Below, piece by piece: positions 32,443-46,034 of a stretch of DNA of 64,000 nucleotides; within the stretch, counting starts at the first letter, position 1, and each line of letters begins with the position of its first letter. The translations under genes were made by a program, and so were the position numbers. The notes beneath the pieces are model-generated. The model was not told where the DNA came from. It was given only the letters and a program-made list of their open reading frames with translations, and did no database searches. The stretch lies in assembly GCA_022457155.1 (NCBI GenBank), contig JAJGOT010000201.1:340001-404000 (forward strand). The letters run 5' to 3'. Source of the DNA: Cladopsammia gracilis (lineage: Eukaryota > Cnidaria > Anthozoa > Scleractinia > Dendrophylliidae).

Positions 32443-33029
32443 CTGAAACAAATGTGATAGAATGACGTCAGGAGATAAGGGGTGGAGGCTGTATATAAAG
32501 GGGGGATTATTAAAAACTTGAAGCTCAAGAGGGAGGGATTATTTGAGCATGTTGCGTTATCTCATTCTATCCGTCTATTATTAAAGTAAAGATGGGGGAA
32601 AAATGCCTATTTCTGATTTTTATGTGTTGTGTATTTTTCGTATTAATACTGTTCATTATTCTGATAGTTTTTTTCCGAAAAAGGAGAGATTGTTTTATTA
32701 TTTAACACACATAACTAAATACTCTAGTCCAGGTAATTTCACGTGTGTATGTTTGTGGGTGGGCCGGGTGGTAGGACGTCAGCTTAGTGTCCAGGCTTTC
32801 CCATTTTGGCACAAATTCATGACGTACGTGGACACCGCACTGGAAAACACCTTGGGGCTGAGCTGCGTTCCCAATTTTTTTTATAAACCAATGTGTTTAT
32901 GTTTTCGACTCTGATACAATCATTTATAGTACTACTACTACTACTACACAGCCGGCTGCAAGGCAGTCGGCCACGATCCTATACGATCCTTTACGATTTA
33001 TAGTAGTTAAAAATAAAGACTTTATTTAC
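32443..33029. repeat. Intron with (ACT)n microsatellite
   Basis: About 587 bp between exons 1 and 2. A (TAC)n run lies at 32928-32947. An unrecognised frame at 32603-32914 runs antisense to the intron. Confidence 0.6.
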
Positions 33030-33274
33030 CTGAACCAATTGGAATGAATTCTCCAGTGGCTTCCAATATGAATTTAGACTGAGTCAAGGTACATCCCCGC
33101 TCAGCGTTTTTCTTCGAGTCTTCGTTGTGCCCCGAAAGTTTCTGTGGAACACTACATAGTCTAATGGACCTCCGCCAGCCAATGCCTAAACTTGCGCAAC
33201 TTGCGCGGTGTAACGTAAAGGACAGATGGTCATTTCCTGGATGTTTGCTGGCGTTTGAAAACAGGCACTTCGCG
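33030..33274 (-). CDS. DDE-like gene, exon 1 of those visible
   Basis: Minus-strand frame KCLFSNASKHPGNDHLSF, then TLHRASCASLG, then VPQKLSGHNEDSKKN, ending EFIPIGS with one base of a split codon before the donor TCAG|GTAAAT. It has scattered cysteines and histidines like a degenerate zinc site. The 5' border is taken at the acceptor CTTATTTTAG (33275). No ATG lies in frame, so the true first exon would be upstream and was not found. Confidence 0.5.
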
Positions 33275-34211
33275 CTAAAATAAGTTCAACTTCGGTTTCG
33301 CAACCACTAAACTTTAGCAATTTTTTGTGCATGATACAAGAGGCACAATCTCACACGATTGAGTCTTTGATCTTGAATCAGGCCCACATTCTCCACCGAC
33401 CAGAAGAGAGAAGGTACAAGCCATTCCTTAATTTCATAAGTCGTATCTTTCGAATATCCAGAAACTGTTTTAATGAGGCGGCGAATATACTTAATACTTC
33501 AATACCATTCGTAAACATGCGAAAAAATTGACAGCTCGCAAAGTTGTTTATTTCAATGCATAATTCAATTATAAGAGATAACAGCTCCTTGTTAAATGCA
33601 CCGAATTTAGTGTTTTTATTCACCATTTTGATGTCATTTTTCCTTTTACAAGACGTTTATTTATTGCTTTGGTTGTTTAACTTTACGGGAGACTTTTTTT
33701 TCGCGGAATATAGGCAGTAGAAGGTACATTGTCACGCAAGCCGATACTGAAAATGACAAGATCACTTTTTCTGAGTTTTAAAGGAGGTAACCATTACAGA
33801 CGCGATTAAAAAAACATATCAATTCGAAGTTATAGTACAAATTGAATTTGTTTTTTTTTTAGAAGAAAGGAGTCGTAATCAAGAAGCAAGTGCGCTTGAC
33901 ATTGAACTTTGACACTGTAACAACGTGTACCGGAAATATTTACACAGATGTTATCACAGCGCATATAGGCTGATTACTCATTCTTATCGTGTGATCAGTG
34001 ATTGAAATCCTCAAACAAGATTTCATTATTATCATCCACAATGCAAAACAAAACGATTTGAACTGGCAGAGAGGAAATCTGTACATGACGGTTGCAACAT
34101 CACGTCAACATCACGTCACGGCCGGCGAAATTCCACAGGTCGGTGTTTAGTAGCAGTTTTTCATTCGGTTTACCGCGTTGTGTAAACTACTTTATTCGGA
34201 ATTCTGTTATT
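33275..34211. other. No gene seen
   Basis: Expected position of the first exon or promoter of the DDE-like gene, but no ATG exon could be recognised. Confidence 0.4.
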
Positions 34212-34214
34212 TTA

Positions 34215-34769
34215 AGCCCGGTTTCCATATGATCGCTACGATCGCTACAATCGTTGCGATCGCTGCGATCGCTGCGATCGCTGAAAAAAATAGTTCAGTG
34301 ATCGCAGCGATTGATGGTTTCCATATGATCGCTGCGATCGCTACGATCGCTGAGAAAGTGAATGAAGATCGAGGGGACCTGGGTCTGACAATATCGTTTC
34401 GCCTCATATTCAACACAGCGGCTGTGAATTCTTTTTAAAATTTGACATAAAGACAGTCGTATCTTTGCACTTCTTCCATAAAAAGTGCCAAATCGCACCC
34501 TTTGAGTGAGCGTACGCAGTGCATTTTTGCTGTCGCTGCGATCGCTGCGATCGCTGCGATCGCTGGAGAGTGGTTTCCATATGATCGCTACGATCGCTAC
34601 GATCGCTGAGATAGAATCACAGCGATCGCAGCGATCGTTGTCGCTGCGATCGCTGTGATCGCTACGATCGCTGGAGAGTGGTTTCCATATGATCGCTACG
34701 ATCGCTGAACTTTTTTTTCAGCGATCGCAGCGATCGCAGCGATCGTAGCGATCATATGGAAACCGGGCT
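34215..34769. mobile_element. MITE built of GCGATCGC/CTACGATCG repeats, TTA target
   Basis: The ends AAGCCCGGTTTCCATATGAT are inverted copies. With AGCCCGG as the outer bases, TTA flanks both sides (34212-34214 and 34770-34772), like Harbinger-type insertions. The interior is dense in GATCGCTGCGATCGCT and GATCGCTACGATCGCT arrays in both orientations. Partial copies of the end sequence GGTTTCCATATGATCGCT recur inside at about 34317, 34571 and 34680. The element has no coding capacity; its superfamily is inferred from the 3-bp target only. Confidence 0.8.
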
Positions 34770-34772
34770 TTA

Positions 34773-37051
<2,279 letters not shown>

Positions 37052-37400
37052 AGTGATTTTTTATCTCGTTAATGCGCATGCGCGCAAACGAGATATTAGA
37101 ATCAATACAAAAAGGGACAAAAGTTGTTAACAAAGGTTCGTTGTTAACTTTGTTAACGTGTGAACTTTTGTCCGGGGGTTAATTCTTTCTTCTTTATAGA
37201 AGCTATATTAGGGCATTAAGGATATGGTTGGTTAAATGGGTTAGGATTTCAAGAAGAGTGTCACATAGCGCCACTGAAATTTTTGGGGAGCACCCCCGGA
37301 CCTATTGTTAATTTCCCTAGGGTATTGGAATGTCATGAAGTTGTCATATGAAGTTGTTATTAAGTTTCAATATCTCATATTACGTATCAATTTTTCAAAA
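37052..37400 (+). repeat. Dispersed repeat family A, copy 2
   Basis: The most complete copy of the family also at 18867 and 47915 (inverted). It starts with ATCTCGTTAATGCGCATGCGC...AAACGAGAT, a hairpin, and contains GGGGAGCACCCCCGGACC. No coding capacity. Confidence 0.85.
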
Positions 37401-37439
37401 AATTGTTTTTAAGTGGATGTGTCCGAGATGGCTTAATTG

Positions 37440-38760
37440 ATCTTCAAAGGTTCAAGATTTTTTTCTTTTTGAGGAAAGGAGTAATTAGTAGGCTGAATTT
37501 ATTAAATGAATGGCTTTTGAGTTTTCATGGTATGTTATCATTTGATGAACTTTTGATCTTAAGTTACCGATCACGCGAACGAAAAGGCAGTATGGACTTT
37601 GCCTTTTGTTCTATTTTGGAATAATGAATCATTGCCATTATTAGATTTAGGTACATGGTATTGACAGTGATAAACATTGCGCTTTCATTATGCAATAGTA
37701 TTCAAGGGACCTCGTGATTTTGCAGATTTAGTAAAACTATATTATTTTGTGCAAATGTAGAAGTTTTTGTTTGCTGCAATTCTCTCTACAGTTCTTTTCG
37801 TGTACAAGTAAAATTTTGTTGTTCTGAATTGAATGACAAAGCAAGCATTTTAACAACCATTTTATAAGGGATTTGAGCGTTTCGATTCAAAATAGACATT
37901 GGAACTATTTCGGACTTATTTGAGAAGATATTAGTTGAGTGCCAATATGAAGAAAATGTGTTTAGCGCAGAAAAAGAAGATGAATATCAAGAAGTGAGTG
38001 TGTCGTACTCACTGCACAGCATTGGGATTCTGAAGTGGAGAAGACAGTTAAGCTAGAGTGTCCAACGTAGCTTCATTGCATTAGTGTTCAACGTACCTTC
38101 ATCGCAATTGTGTGTTGTTGTCGTGCCGTGGACATGAGGGTTACCTTAGAGTGCTTTTCATCTTTTGTTGAAGTGCCGACTGTCTAAAGTATGCGGGAGA
38201 AATATTGTAAAGCAAAACAGTGTAAACTTAGCCGATCTGCAGAAACACTGAGATTTCAGACTTTAAAGAAATCGCATGTACACATGTAGGTATGTAGTTT
38301 ATGTAAAGTTTGTTTGTTTTGTTGATAGTTTTGTCGCGGTTTTTGAGAAAAGGAGTAATTATTTAATGAATGACTTTGAACTGTCATGTCATGTTATCAT
38401 TTGAAGAATTTTTGATTTTCTCTTAGCGATCACGCGAACGTGTAAGTTATCTAAAGTTTCTTTGTTTTTGTTGATGATTTTGTCGCGATTCTTTAGGGAA
38501 GCAGAAATTAGTAAGTTCAATTTATGAAATGAATGGCTTTGAGTTCTCATGGCATGTTATGAGGAAAGCAGTAATTAGTAAGTTCAATTATGAAATGAAT
38601 GGCTTTGAGTTCTCATGGTATGTTATCATTTGATTAACTTCTGATCTTAAATTACCGATCACGCGAACGAAAAGGCAGTATGGACTTTGCCTTTTGTTCT
38701 ATTTTGGAATAGTGAATCATTGCCATTATTAGATTTAGGTACATGGTAGCACACAGGGGG
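37440..38760. repeat. Array of degenerate direct repeats
   Basis: 37463-37668 and 38553-38748 are near-identical over about 200 bp, with the landmark CGATCACGCGAACGAAAAGG. A partial copy lies at 38330-38440. A tandem pair of about 60 bp lies at 38500-38620 (TTTGAGTTCTCATGG). The array lies just downstream of repeat family A copy 2. The frame at 37403-37624 is part of one copy. Confidence 0.75.
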
Positions 38761-39560
38761 CCCACAAAAACTGTGTGACTGTTCGTATTTTTAAATTAAG
38801 AGGAAATGTATGGGAATATCGAAAAGGTTCACTTGTCGTAATATTCTGTGATGAATATTCATAAATAAGATCAAGATAAACGTATTTTTACCTGAAATGT
38901 TGTGTGTTGTGGTTCTTGTAGCTAAAAACGGCGAATTTGAGTGATTTGAAGGGTTTTGTATCGGACGTTTACCTGAGCGTATAATAGAAAGTACTTGGGT
39001 AGACTTATTCTATAAAAACTGGGCTAAATGCTTTTAGAGCTCTTTTAGCGACGAGCAGGATTTGTGTTAGGCCTGTAAAGCAGTAACAACTTTTGAGCAG
39101 CAACTTATTATTTGCTGTTTCACTCAGTTTAGGATAATGTGTTAATCGGTTAAATATCTCATTTTAAGTTTATTTATCTTGTTTACGGCATAAATATCTC
39201 CACTTTATAACGTTTTCAAGATTCCCCCGAAGATTCTCGCTTTTTAAGATTTCCCGTTTTAAAGAATCCCCATTTTAAAGATTCCCTATTTTAAAGATTC
39301 CCCGTTTTAAAGATTCCACGTTTTAAATATTCCCCGTTTAAAGATTACCCATTTTAAACATTCCCAATTTTAAAGATTCCCATTTTAAGGATTCCCGTTT
39401 TTAAAGATTTCCCGTTCCCCGTTCCTATTCCCAATTCCCCGTTCCCTATTTTAAACATACAACTGTAGCCGTTGTGTTGTACAGGAAAGACAGAAACATA
39501 TCCGGTGAAGATTTTAAGAAAAGACAGAAAAATATAGCACTGCGACAGCTTCAGACTTAG
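38761..39560. repeat. Minisatellite of TTTTAAAGATTCCC units
   Basis: Between 39220 and 39440 the phrase TTTTAAAGATTCCC, with variants, recurs about every 17-20 bp, roughly ten times. The stretch before it (38761-39219) has no visible feature. The frame at 39354-39635 on the minus strand is a repeat product. Confidence 0.7.
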
Positions 39561-39778
39561 TAGACTACGAGTAGTCCCTCCTTTTACCTCAGGGATAGCA
39601 GAGCGAGCAAACGCGAGCATACGCGTGAAAATCACCCCACCCGAGAAGGGCGAGACGCGTGGCGGGGAGAAAGAAAAAGGAGACGTCTCGCCTTTCTCGC
39701 GTGGTGATTTTCACGCGCGCTCGCGTTTCATTCTCACTTCTATCCCTGAGGAAAAAGGAGGGACTACTCGTAGTCTAG
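39561..39778. mobile_element. hAT-like MITE with 8-bp duplication
   Basis: The ends TAGACTACGAGTAGTCCCTC are inverted copies, and similarity continues over about 38 bp. AGACTTAG flanks both sides exactly (39553-39560 and 39779-39786). Length is 218 bp with a GC-rich interior. The first bases resemble those of the element at 21365-22565. Confidence 0.9.
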
Positions 39779-39786
39779 AGACTTAG

Positions 39787-42700
39787 TTGAGGCGAAAGAT
39801 AGTGAGAATTGCTTTTCAGCGTTTGCCTGGCTTTCTCAGGCAAGTTAAGGCATGACTCAGGCGTTTCAAACGACCCCCCGCGACGAATTTAGAGATCCTT
39901 TATTATTGATCAATACAATTAACTTCAAAGTTCGATGCTAATAGTAGGATTTACATCTGACTTGGTTAATCATATGGGAGTGTAAGTTAGCATCACGTGA
40001 CAATGCGCTGTAAGTGACGTCACAAAATACGTTTTCTAAAATGGGGAAAGGTTCTGCAATATAATTTTAAAAATATCTGCTACTAAATTGTCCAGTAAAC
40101 TATCAGCATTGTTATTCTGCCTTGTAAGGTGGTATCTGTAATTTGTATTAGAAGTTGTTAAGCTATTTCTAAAGTCACATGACCTATTTACCCTAATTAC
40201 GTGATTGCTATTAAACTTGGACATGTGCACAAGGCTATTCCATGACCAGCACCTAAGATGCAAAAGATTGGTGCTCAAAAAGTTCTAATTTGATTTGATT
40301 TAATGTTCCCCATTTTACCCTGAAGATTTTAACCGTTAACGTTCAATAACAGGTCACGTGACTGATATTCGAATGTCACGAATGTTTCATACTATTAAGG
40401 CCACTGAAACAATATTGCTTGCAAATTATTAGGAACATTGAACGACGACTTCCTTTTCAAATGAAACTATGCCAAATAAGCAGGTAAACCATGCCTTAAC
40501 TTGCTTGAGTTGACCGCTCTGACGTCTTTCGTAATTTAAAGTTTCCTTTTTATCTTTGTGGAATGTCCGGTTTCCGGAAGATTATAAAGAACGGGAAAAA
40601 GCGAATCTCAAAACTGTCTTAAAAATGAAATTAAAGTTGGAAAAATATATATTTACTCAATTCTTTCGTTGAGGAATAGAGGAATTCTAAGGATATGCAC
40701 TTTTTTTGTCCCGACTTCCTGACTGAATTTAAGTCTTGAAATAGCAATGAACAAGATACACGATTATGCGTGAACGGACTCTGATCGATCAATGACAGAC
40801 ATTGTAGCGACGATAAGGGGCAACACGTGCGTTCAGAATCACCATAGGTCAGTCATAGGTCATGGTTAGTAATCAGTTCTTTTCTTCTTCAAAATCTCCG
40901 TAAAATTCTAAGATGTTTATATCTTATATATAAAGATCTACAAACGGGGATAAACGTAAACATTTTTCCGATGCGTTGTGGCACACATCAAAGATTTAAA
41001 TTGGATGATCCTAGCTTGTTTTTGAACCGGTTCTGCTCGACAGTTCTGACAGTTCTGTATCGCAATGATCCACAATTTGCACCTACAGTTTCACAGTTGA
41101 GACCTGTTGAACTTCTCAAACTCCCCATAATCTCGAACTCAAATCCATTTCCCTTCGGTGACCTTCGATTTGCTTTTTCAGTCATTTACTATATGAGTCT
41201 AATGAGAGTAGATGTCGGAAATAGCGGGGTTCAACTGTATTTTCGAAGTCTTCAATGCATGTATTTCAGAGTAATTTTCTGAACTTACAATCATGGGTGG
41301 CCAGCGACCACTGATGCATAAATTTTCAACGGTTACCATCATCACGTTCCTTCCCAAAAAGTCATAAAAGACCATAAAAAGAATTGACTTACCTTTTCCA
41401 CCCTTCCGAGGCTTTTCATCCTTGTGTGATTTGTGTCGACTTCTGCGTTTTTCTTACGTTTTTTCCTTTCCTCTTTTCCTCCTTGTGTTTTTCCATGACT
41501 TTGTGTGTACTTGTGATACGGGAAGAGTTACATATTGACCCTTATTTGACGATATAAGATCACCAGAGATCACCAGAATTCAGAACACAATGAACGACTT
41601 TGAAATATATGAGTGCAAAAAATCAAAGGTCACCGATGTGTATGTGTATACTGGGAGTCTAGGGTCTACTCTAACTGCACGTCCGAGGTTGGTAGACGTT
41701 TCAATAACAAAAGATCATTAAAACAGACCGTTGGCCGTCGCGTGTTGATATGAACGATATGGTCAATAATGTTTAATTTTTATTGGTAAATTGCACAACC
41801 TTCTAAAGTCGCTGTCTATTCTCATGTCGGCAGTTTTCGGGGCCAGGGCGTTTGTCGTTTTTACCAAGGCTTCTTTAAGTCGAGATGTTTTAAAAACAGC
41901 TTCGCATTTTTAATTGGCTATAAAAGGAAACGAAACCCAATCACTAGCTCTATTCCTACAAGAGACACCATTCTGCCCGAAGGTACACAATTTTTGAGTA
42001 AACGGTAAAAGCGACAAGTAAAATATTTTCATTTACTTTTTTTACAATAGTCTACCTACCTTGAGTCTTTTTACTGAACTTATTCACATGTACAAAGTTC
42101 TTGTTTTGTCTCATACATCCACATATACACTGCACATATAAATTGGCTGTTTAAAAACATTGCCAGTAAATCAGTTTTAATCCCAAATGAAAATCGTTGC
42201 AATATATTTTAATTCTGTTTAAATATCATTCAAAAACTCATTAATAATTCATGAGCATATCAGCCAATCACACGACGCAAATCGATCACGTGTATGAGCC
42301 TTTATACCTGGTAATCTACGGTCATTATGAAAAGCCTGGTGGCGGCTTTGATTTCAGTCACAGGGGAGTTCGGGGCTGAATGGGCAAACAATGCAATTAT
42401 CGCTGAAGTTTTAATGAGAATGATTTTAAAATGACCGTGATATTTATATTAAGATCACACGTAATCTTTATATAAAGATTACCGATATGGGTAGTAATTG
42501 ATCAGGATTCTTAGTGCAACAAATGTTGACTTTAATATTTTTATGCAGTACTGTTTTACGAAATGTGGTCTTTCGCCATTCTATTTGGAATCTTCTCAAC
42601 AAAATAAACAACCAACAGTTTAACAAGGGAGCCGTTATTTGAATGACGTGTAAATTGCCAGGAAAGCGACTGGTTCGCAGATGCAAGCTGTTTATTTCTA

Positions 42701-43019
42701 CTCGTTCTCTACAAAGTTCTCTACAAAGTTCTCTAAAATTGTCAGCCGTTTTATCTACCGTACCTGACAACTTTAGTATAGCATTTTTCAGTAGATGTTT
42801 TCCCTTTGAGCTATAAAATCCGAAAACTTTCGACAGGTGCCGGGAAGCAATGGTCACTTCGTCCAAGACGTGGCACATGTGTTGTATGCTAATCAGTCTA
42901 GTCTACTTGTTTTTCTCATATGCTAATTTTCTCTTTGCACAAAAGCGCAATTGTTTTAATTCCGAAGGGACACGCTTTTGAAAGAATGTTTTTGAAGCCG
43001 TTCAAAAAACTCGCAGCAT
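39787..43019. other. Intronic sequence, no gene supported
   Basis: Several AT-rich kilobases. A lysine-rich frame near 41394-41505 on the minus strand ends at a donor-like GTAAGT but is broken by a frameshift. A minus frame at 42468-42878 is unrecognised. Neither is called. Confidence 0.5.
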
Positions 43020-43227
43020 GTGCATTATCAGGTGTAGAAACTCTCGGCTTCGCCTCGAGTTTTTAAACCTGATAATACACTACTGCTCGTTTTTTAAACT
43101 ATACATAAATAAAAATAGTAATTATCAACCACAGATAAAATCTACACATGTTAAATAAAAAACACGCAACTTCATTCGTAACATACAATACACTCCTAAA
43201 ACCAAAACATATCAACAGTTTTTCCGC
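43020..43227. repeat. Hairpin upstream of the inverted arms
   Basis: TTATCAGGTGTAGAAACTC near 43028 is partly reversed at 43058-43077 (GAGTTTTTAAACCTGATAA), with CTCGGCTTCGCCTCGAG between them. Confidence 0.6.
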
Positions 43228-43720
43228 ATGCGACGCGACCTAAAAAGCCACATGGGGAGTCTGTGCACGTCTGTCATTACGTTTTTATTAAGCTGATTGG
43301 ACTGAAAATTCTGAAAATTGGCAGGAATGTTCTGCAATACCTCGTTTCAAAAAGGTTGTCCGGCTTTTAAAATTCATTTCTTTTCTGTTACAAACTTATT
43401 GTCTCTTCTATACAAAAATACGTATAAAGGGAAAGTTACGCACATTTGAAAAATCACCAACACCATTTTGGACGGCAATCTGTTATAAAATATTTCCGAT
43501 GTTAATAGCGTCACTCTTTCCGGCCGTGATAATGATATAATAAATGCGGCTGTCAATGGCTTAAATTTCATCCATGTATATGCGTATTTTCTAATCGAAA
43601 TTCTTAGATTTTATCAGTTTTTGCATCTTTTTATATCACATGTTCCCACAGGAAAGTTTGTTATGAGTGGTTTTAATGAGCTCCACGCAGCTATAAAGCG
43701 TAGCAAATACAAACTAAAAT
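43228..43720. repeat. Left arm of a large inverted repeat (repeat family B)
   Basis: Reverse complement, with gaps, of sequence within 45955-47711. Shared landmarks: CCACATGGGGAGT; GGCAGGAATGTTCTGC; GGACGGCAATCTGTTATAAA; GAGCTCCACGCAGCTATAAA. It encloses a LINE fragment and a Harbinger transposase relic. Confidence 0.8.
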
Positions 43721-44209
43721 TAAAGCTTTGACTGTCAGTCAAACCTCCCATACGACCAAAAAGAGATCGCCGGATTCACCCGTCTTAGGCTGGGAGGAAA
43801 TGGTTGCCGATTTCTGGTCAAGTATATATAAAATCCAAGGCATCGGTATTAAATTGCTATTTTACTTCCTGACCGGAGGTTTCTTTCGTTCCGATAATTA
43901 TGGTTGCTGTTCTGGCGCCAATATGAACATAAACAACGAGAACACTAGTGAGTGAATTATTGTATGTTATTGTAAAAACGTATCAGTATTATGATAACAG
44001 TCTCTGGTTCATTTGAGGACGTGTCTGGAGTTGAATCGGGAATACAGTTGACCGTTGTGCCGGTCGCCTCGGAGTTATGAGAGCAATATGTTCAATGTTA
44101 AAAAGTTCCTATTAAGCCTATATACATCATTAAAACAAGTAATTTTTTTCTGCGGGAGTATATTTCTGCTGGAGAAAATTTAATACAAAATAAAATAATA
44201 CTGAATTAT
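43721..44209. other. No gene seen
   Basis: Between the left arm and the LINE fragment. No supportable feature. Confidence 0.5.
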
Positions 44210-45075
44210 AATGCAACAACGAACAACCTTGTCTAACTCCCCATTCGCGCGAAAAGGCCGACGACAGCCATCCATTGTTTATAATGCACGAGGTAATATT
44301 GGTGTAAATTAATTTGGCCGAAATTAAAGCGCTCTAAAACGCATTGCAAAAAGCCGTTATTAACCCGGTCGAAAGCCTTTTCCTGATCCAGGCTAAAAAC
44401 AGCGGCCGAAAGCTGTTTATGGTTTACATAGTCGATTGTAAGGTTTTCAAAAATACTGCGGTCAGGAATCCCGCATGTTTGATCTTTGCTGAGAATCAGC
44501 GGTATAACCTTACGAAGTCGGTTGGCTAGTACTTTAGTACAAATTTTATAATCTGTGTTTAACTGACAAATTGATCGCCAGTTTTTCAAGTCTAACTTGT
44601 CGTCCTTCTTGTAAAGCAGGCGGATAATTCCTTGACGTTGTGTATCAGAGTGATCCGTGTTTAAGAGTAATTTAGCGTGTCTACTAAATAGTGACATAAT
44701 AGACCCCAGAAGCGACGATAAAATTCAACCGGAAATCCATCGGCTCCCGGCGATTTGCCTGATTGCATTTGTGAAAGGGCCTCTTGACACTCGAAGAGTG
44801 TGAGGTCACCTTCGCATTTCTCCTGGTCTTCGGATGCCAGAGTTTTATCCAGTTGGTCTAAAAGCCAGTATTGGCTAGATAAATCAACTTGTTCAGCCAA
44901 ATAGAGGTTACGATAAAAATCCCGACATTCGCGAAGAATATTTTTATCGGAAGTCAGGGTTGAATTGTTGGCGTGTCTGTCGCTGATTTTCAAGCTGGTA
45001 GAAATACTTGGTCGGTTTTTCCCCCAGCTCTGGAGGGAGCCTGGGTAGCAAATGCCGTCGTTCCCGCCAAATTAC
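44210..45075 (-). pseudogene. L1/Tx1-like LINE reverse-transcriptase fragment
   Basis: In several minus-strand frames: LGEKPTKYFYQLENQ, then ALSQMQSGKSPGADGFPVEF, GIIRLLYKKDDKLDLKNWR, KVLANRLRKVIPLILSKDQT, and VFSLDQEKAFDRVN. A GVRQGC motif is reached only after a frameshift near 44250. These are RT motifs 0-4 in order. The catalytic ADD motif is not present, and a frameshift near 44680 splits the domain. It is truncated at both ends and wedged between family B arms and the Harbinger relic. Confidence 0.8.
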
Positions 45076-45084
45076 AAAGGTTTA

Positions 45085-45768
45085 AGCAAAGAGAAGTTTT
45101 CGCGACGGCGACTTCTCAGGGAAATGCCGTCTTTTTGTAAAATGGGAGAAATGCTGCTTCTATCATATGATATGAAAATCATTACAGATGAAGAACATTT
45201 GGTCTTGTTGGAGAAGAACCCAGAATTTCCGTACGAATCGTATGAAAGATTTGATATACAAAATATTGGGGAGGCGGAATGTTTAGCTGAATTTAGAGTC
45301 CGCAAACAAGGCATCCCTGTGCTGGCAAATGTTCTTCAACTTTCAGCCAACATCCATTGTCAACAAAGAACAGTATGTCATAGAATTGAAGGCTTGTGCA
45401 TGCTGTTGAGGTTTTCATATCCATGCAGATATTCAGATATGATCTGTCGATTTGGAAGACCAGTGCTGGAGTTATGCATGATAACAAACGAAGTCATGGA
45501 TGACATTTTCAACCTTCACAGCCACCGAATTGCCCAATGGAATCACGATATTTTGAGTCCTCCTTTGTAACAGGAGTATGCTGATGTCATTCATGCCAAA
45601 GGGGCCCCTCTAGAAAACTGTTTCGGATTTATTGATGGGACAGTAAGACCGATAGCCCGCCCCGGTCAAAACCAAAGAATTGTTTACAAGGGACACAAGT
45701 GTGTTCACTCTTTAAAATTCCAGTCTGTTGCTCTTCCAAATGGCCTCATTGGGAAATCGCTAGTGAAA
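45085..45768 (+). pseudogene. PIF/Harbinger transposase, N-terminal part
   Basis: The frame contains AECLAEFRVRKQGIPVL, then RIEGLCMLLRFSYPCRYSDM, FGRPVLELCMITNEVMDD and HRIAQWNHDILSPPL. A TAA stop follows at about 45568. The frame continues with EYADVIHAKGAPLENC, FGFIDGTVRPIARPGQNQR and HSLKFQSVALPNGLI. FIDGTVRP carries the first catalytic aspartate of Harbinger DDE transposases. After PNGLI the expected GPxEGRRHD block is missing, so the second and third acidic residues are lost. One nonsense change plus a 3' deletion make it inactive. Confidence 0.85.
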
Positions 45769-46034
45769 ACACAGGCAAAATCTACGACCGGAAAGAGTGA
45801 CGCAATTAACATCGGATTCGGAAAAAAGAAAAGAGACGATAACTATGTAATAGAAATTAAATTAAAAAAGCCCGTCAACGTTTTTGAAAGGAGGTATCGT
45901 TGGTCATATGGGAAATTTGACTCAGTCAAAGCTACAATTTTAGCATGTATTCGCTACTACGCTTTATAGCTGCGTGGAGCTCATTAGAACCACTCATATA
46001 ACTAATCACGCGAAGTGTGTCTGTAGACTGTTTT
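45769..46034. repeat. Junction region and start of right arm
   Basis: An open frame (about 45763-45969) follows the Harbinger break but resembles nothing known to me. Its end, near GCTTTATAGCTGCGTGGAGC (45959-45978), is already the reverse complement of the left arm. Confidence 0.5.

Noticed and set aside
34215..34769. Cyanobacterial contamination, because GCGATCGC is the HIP1 octamer
   Set aside because: The repeats sit in a bounded element with inverted ends and a TTA duplication within cnidarian-type sequence.
41394..41505. Lysine/arginine-rich minus-strand exon ending at GTAAGT
   Set aside because: Low-complexity, broken by a frameshift and without a partner exon. It is also not part of any CYFIP I know.
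42468..42878. 136-codon minus-strand ORF
   Set aside because: No recognisable motif; partly built of a triplicated CTCTACAAAGTT phrase. It may be chance.
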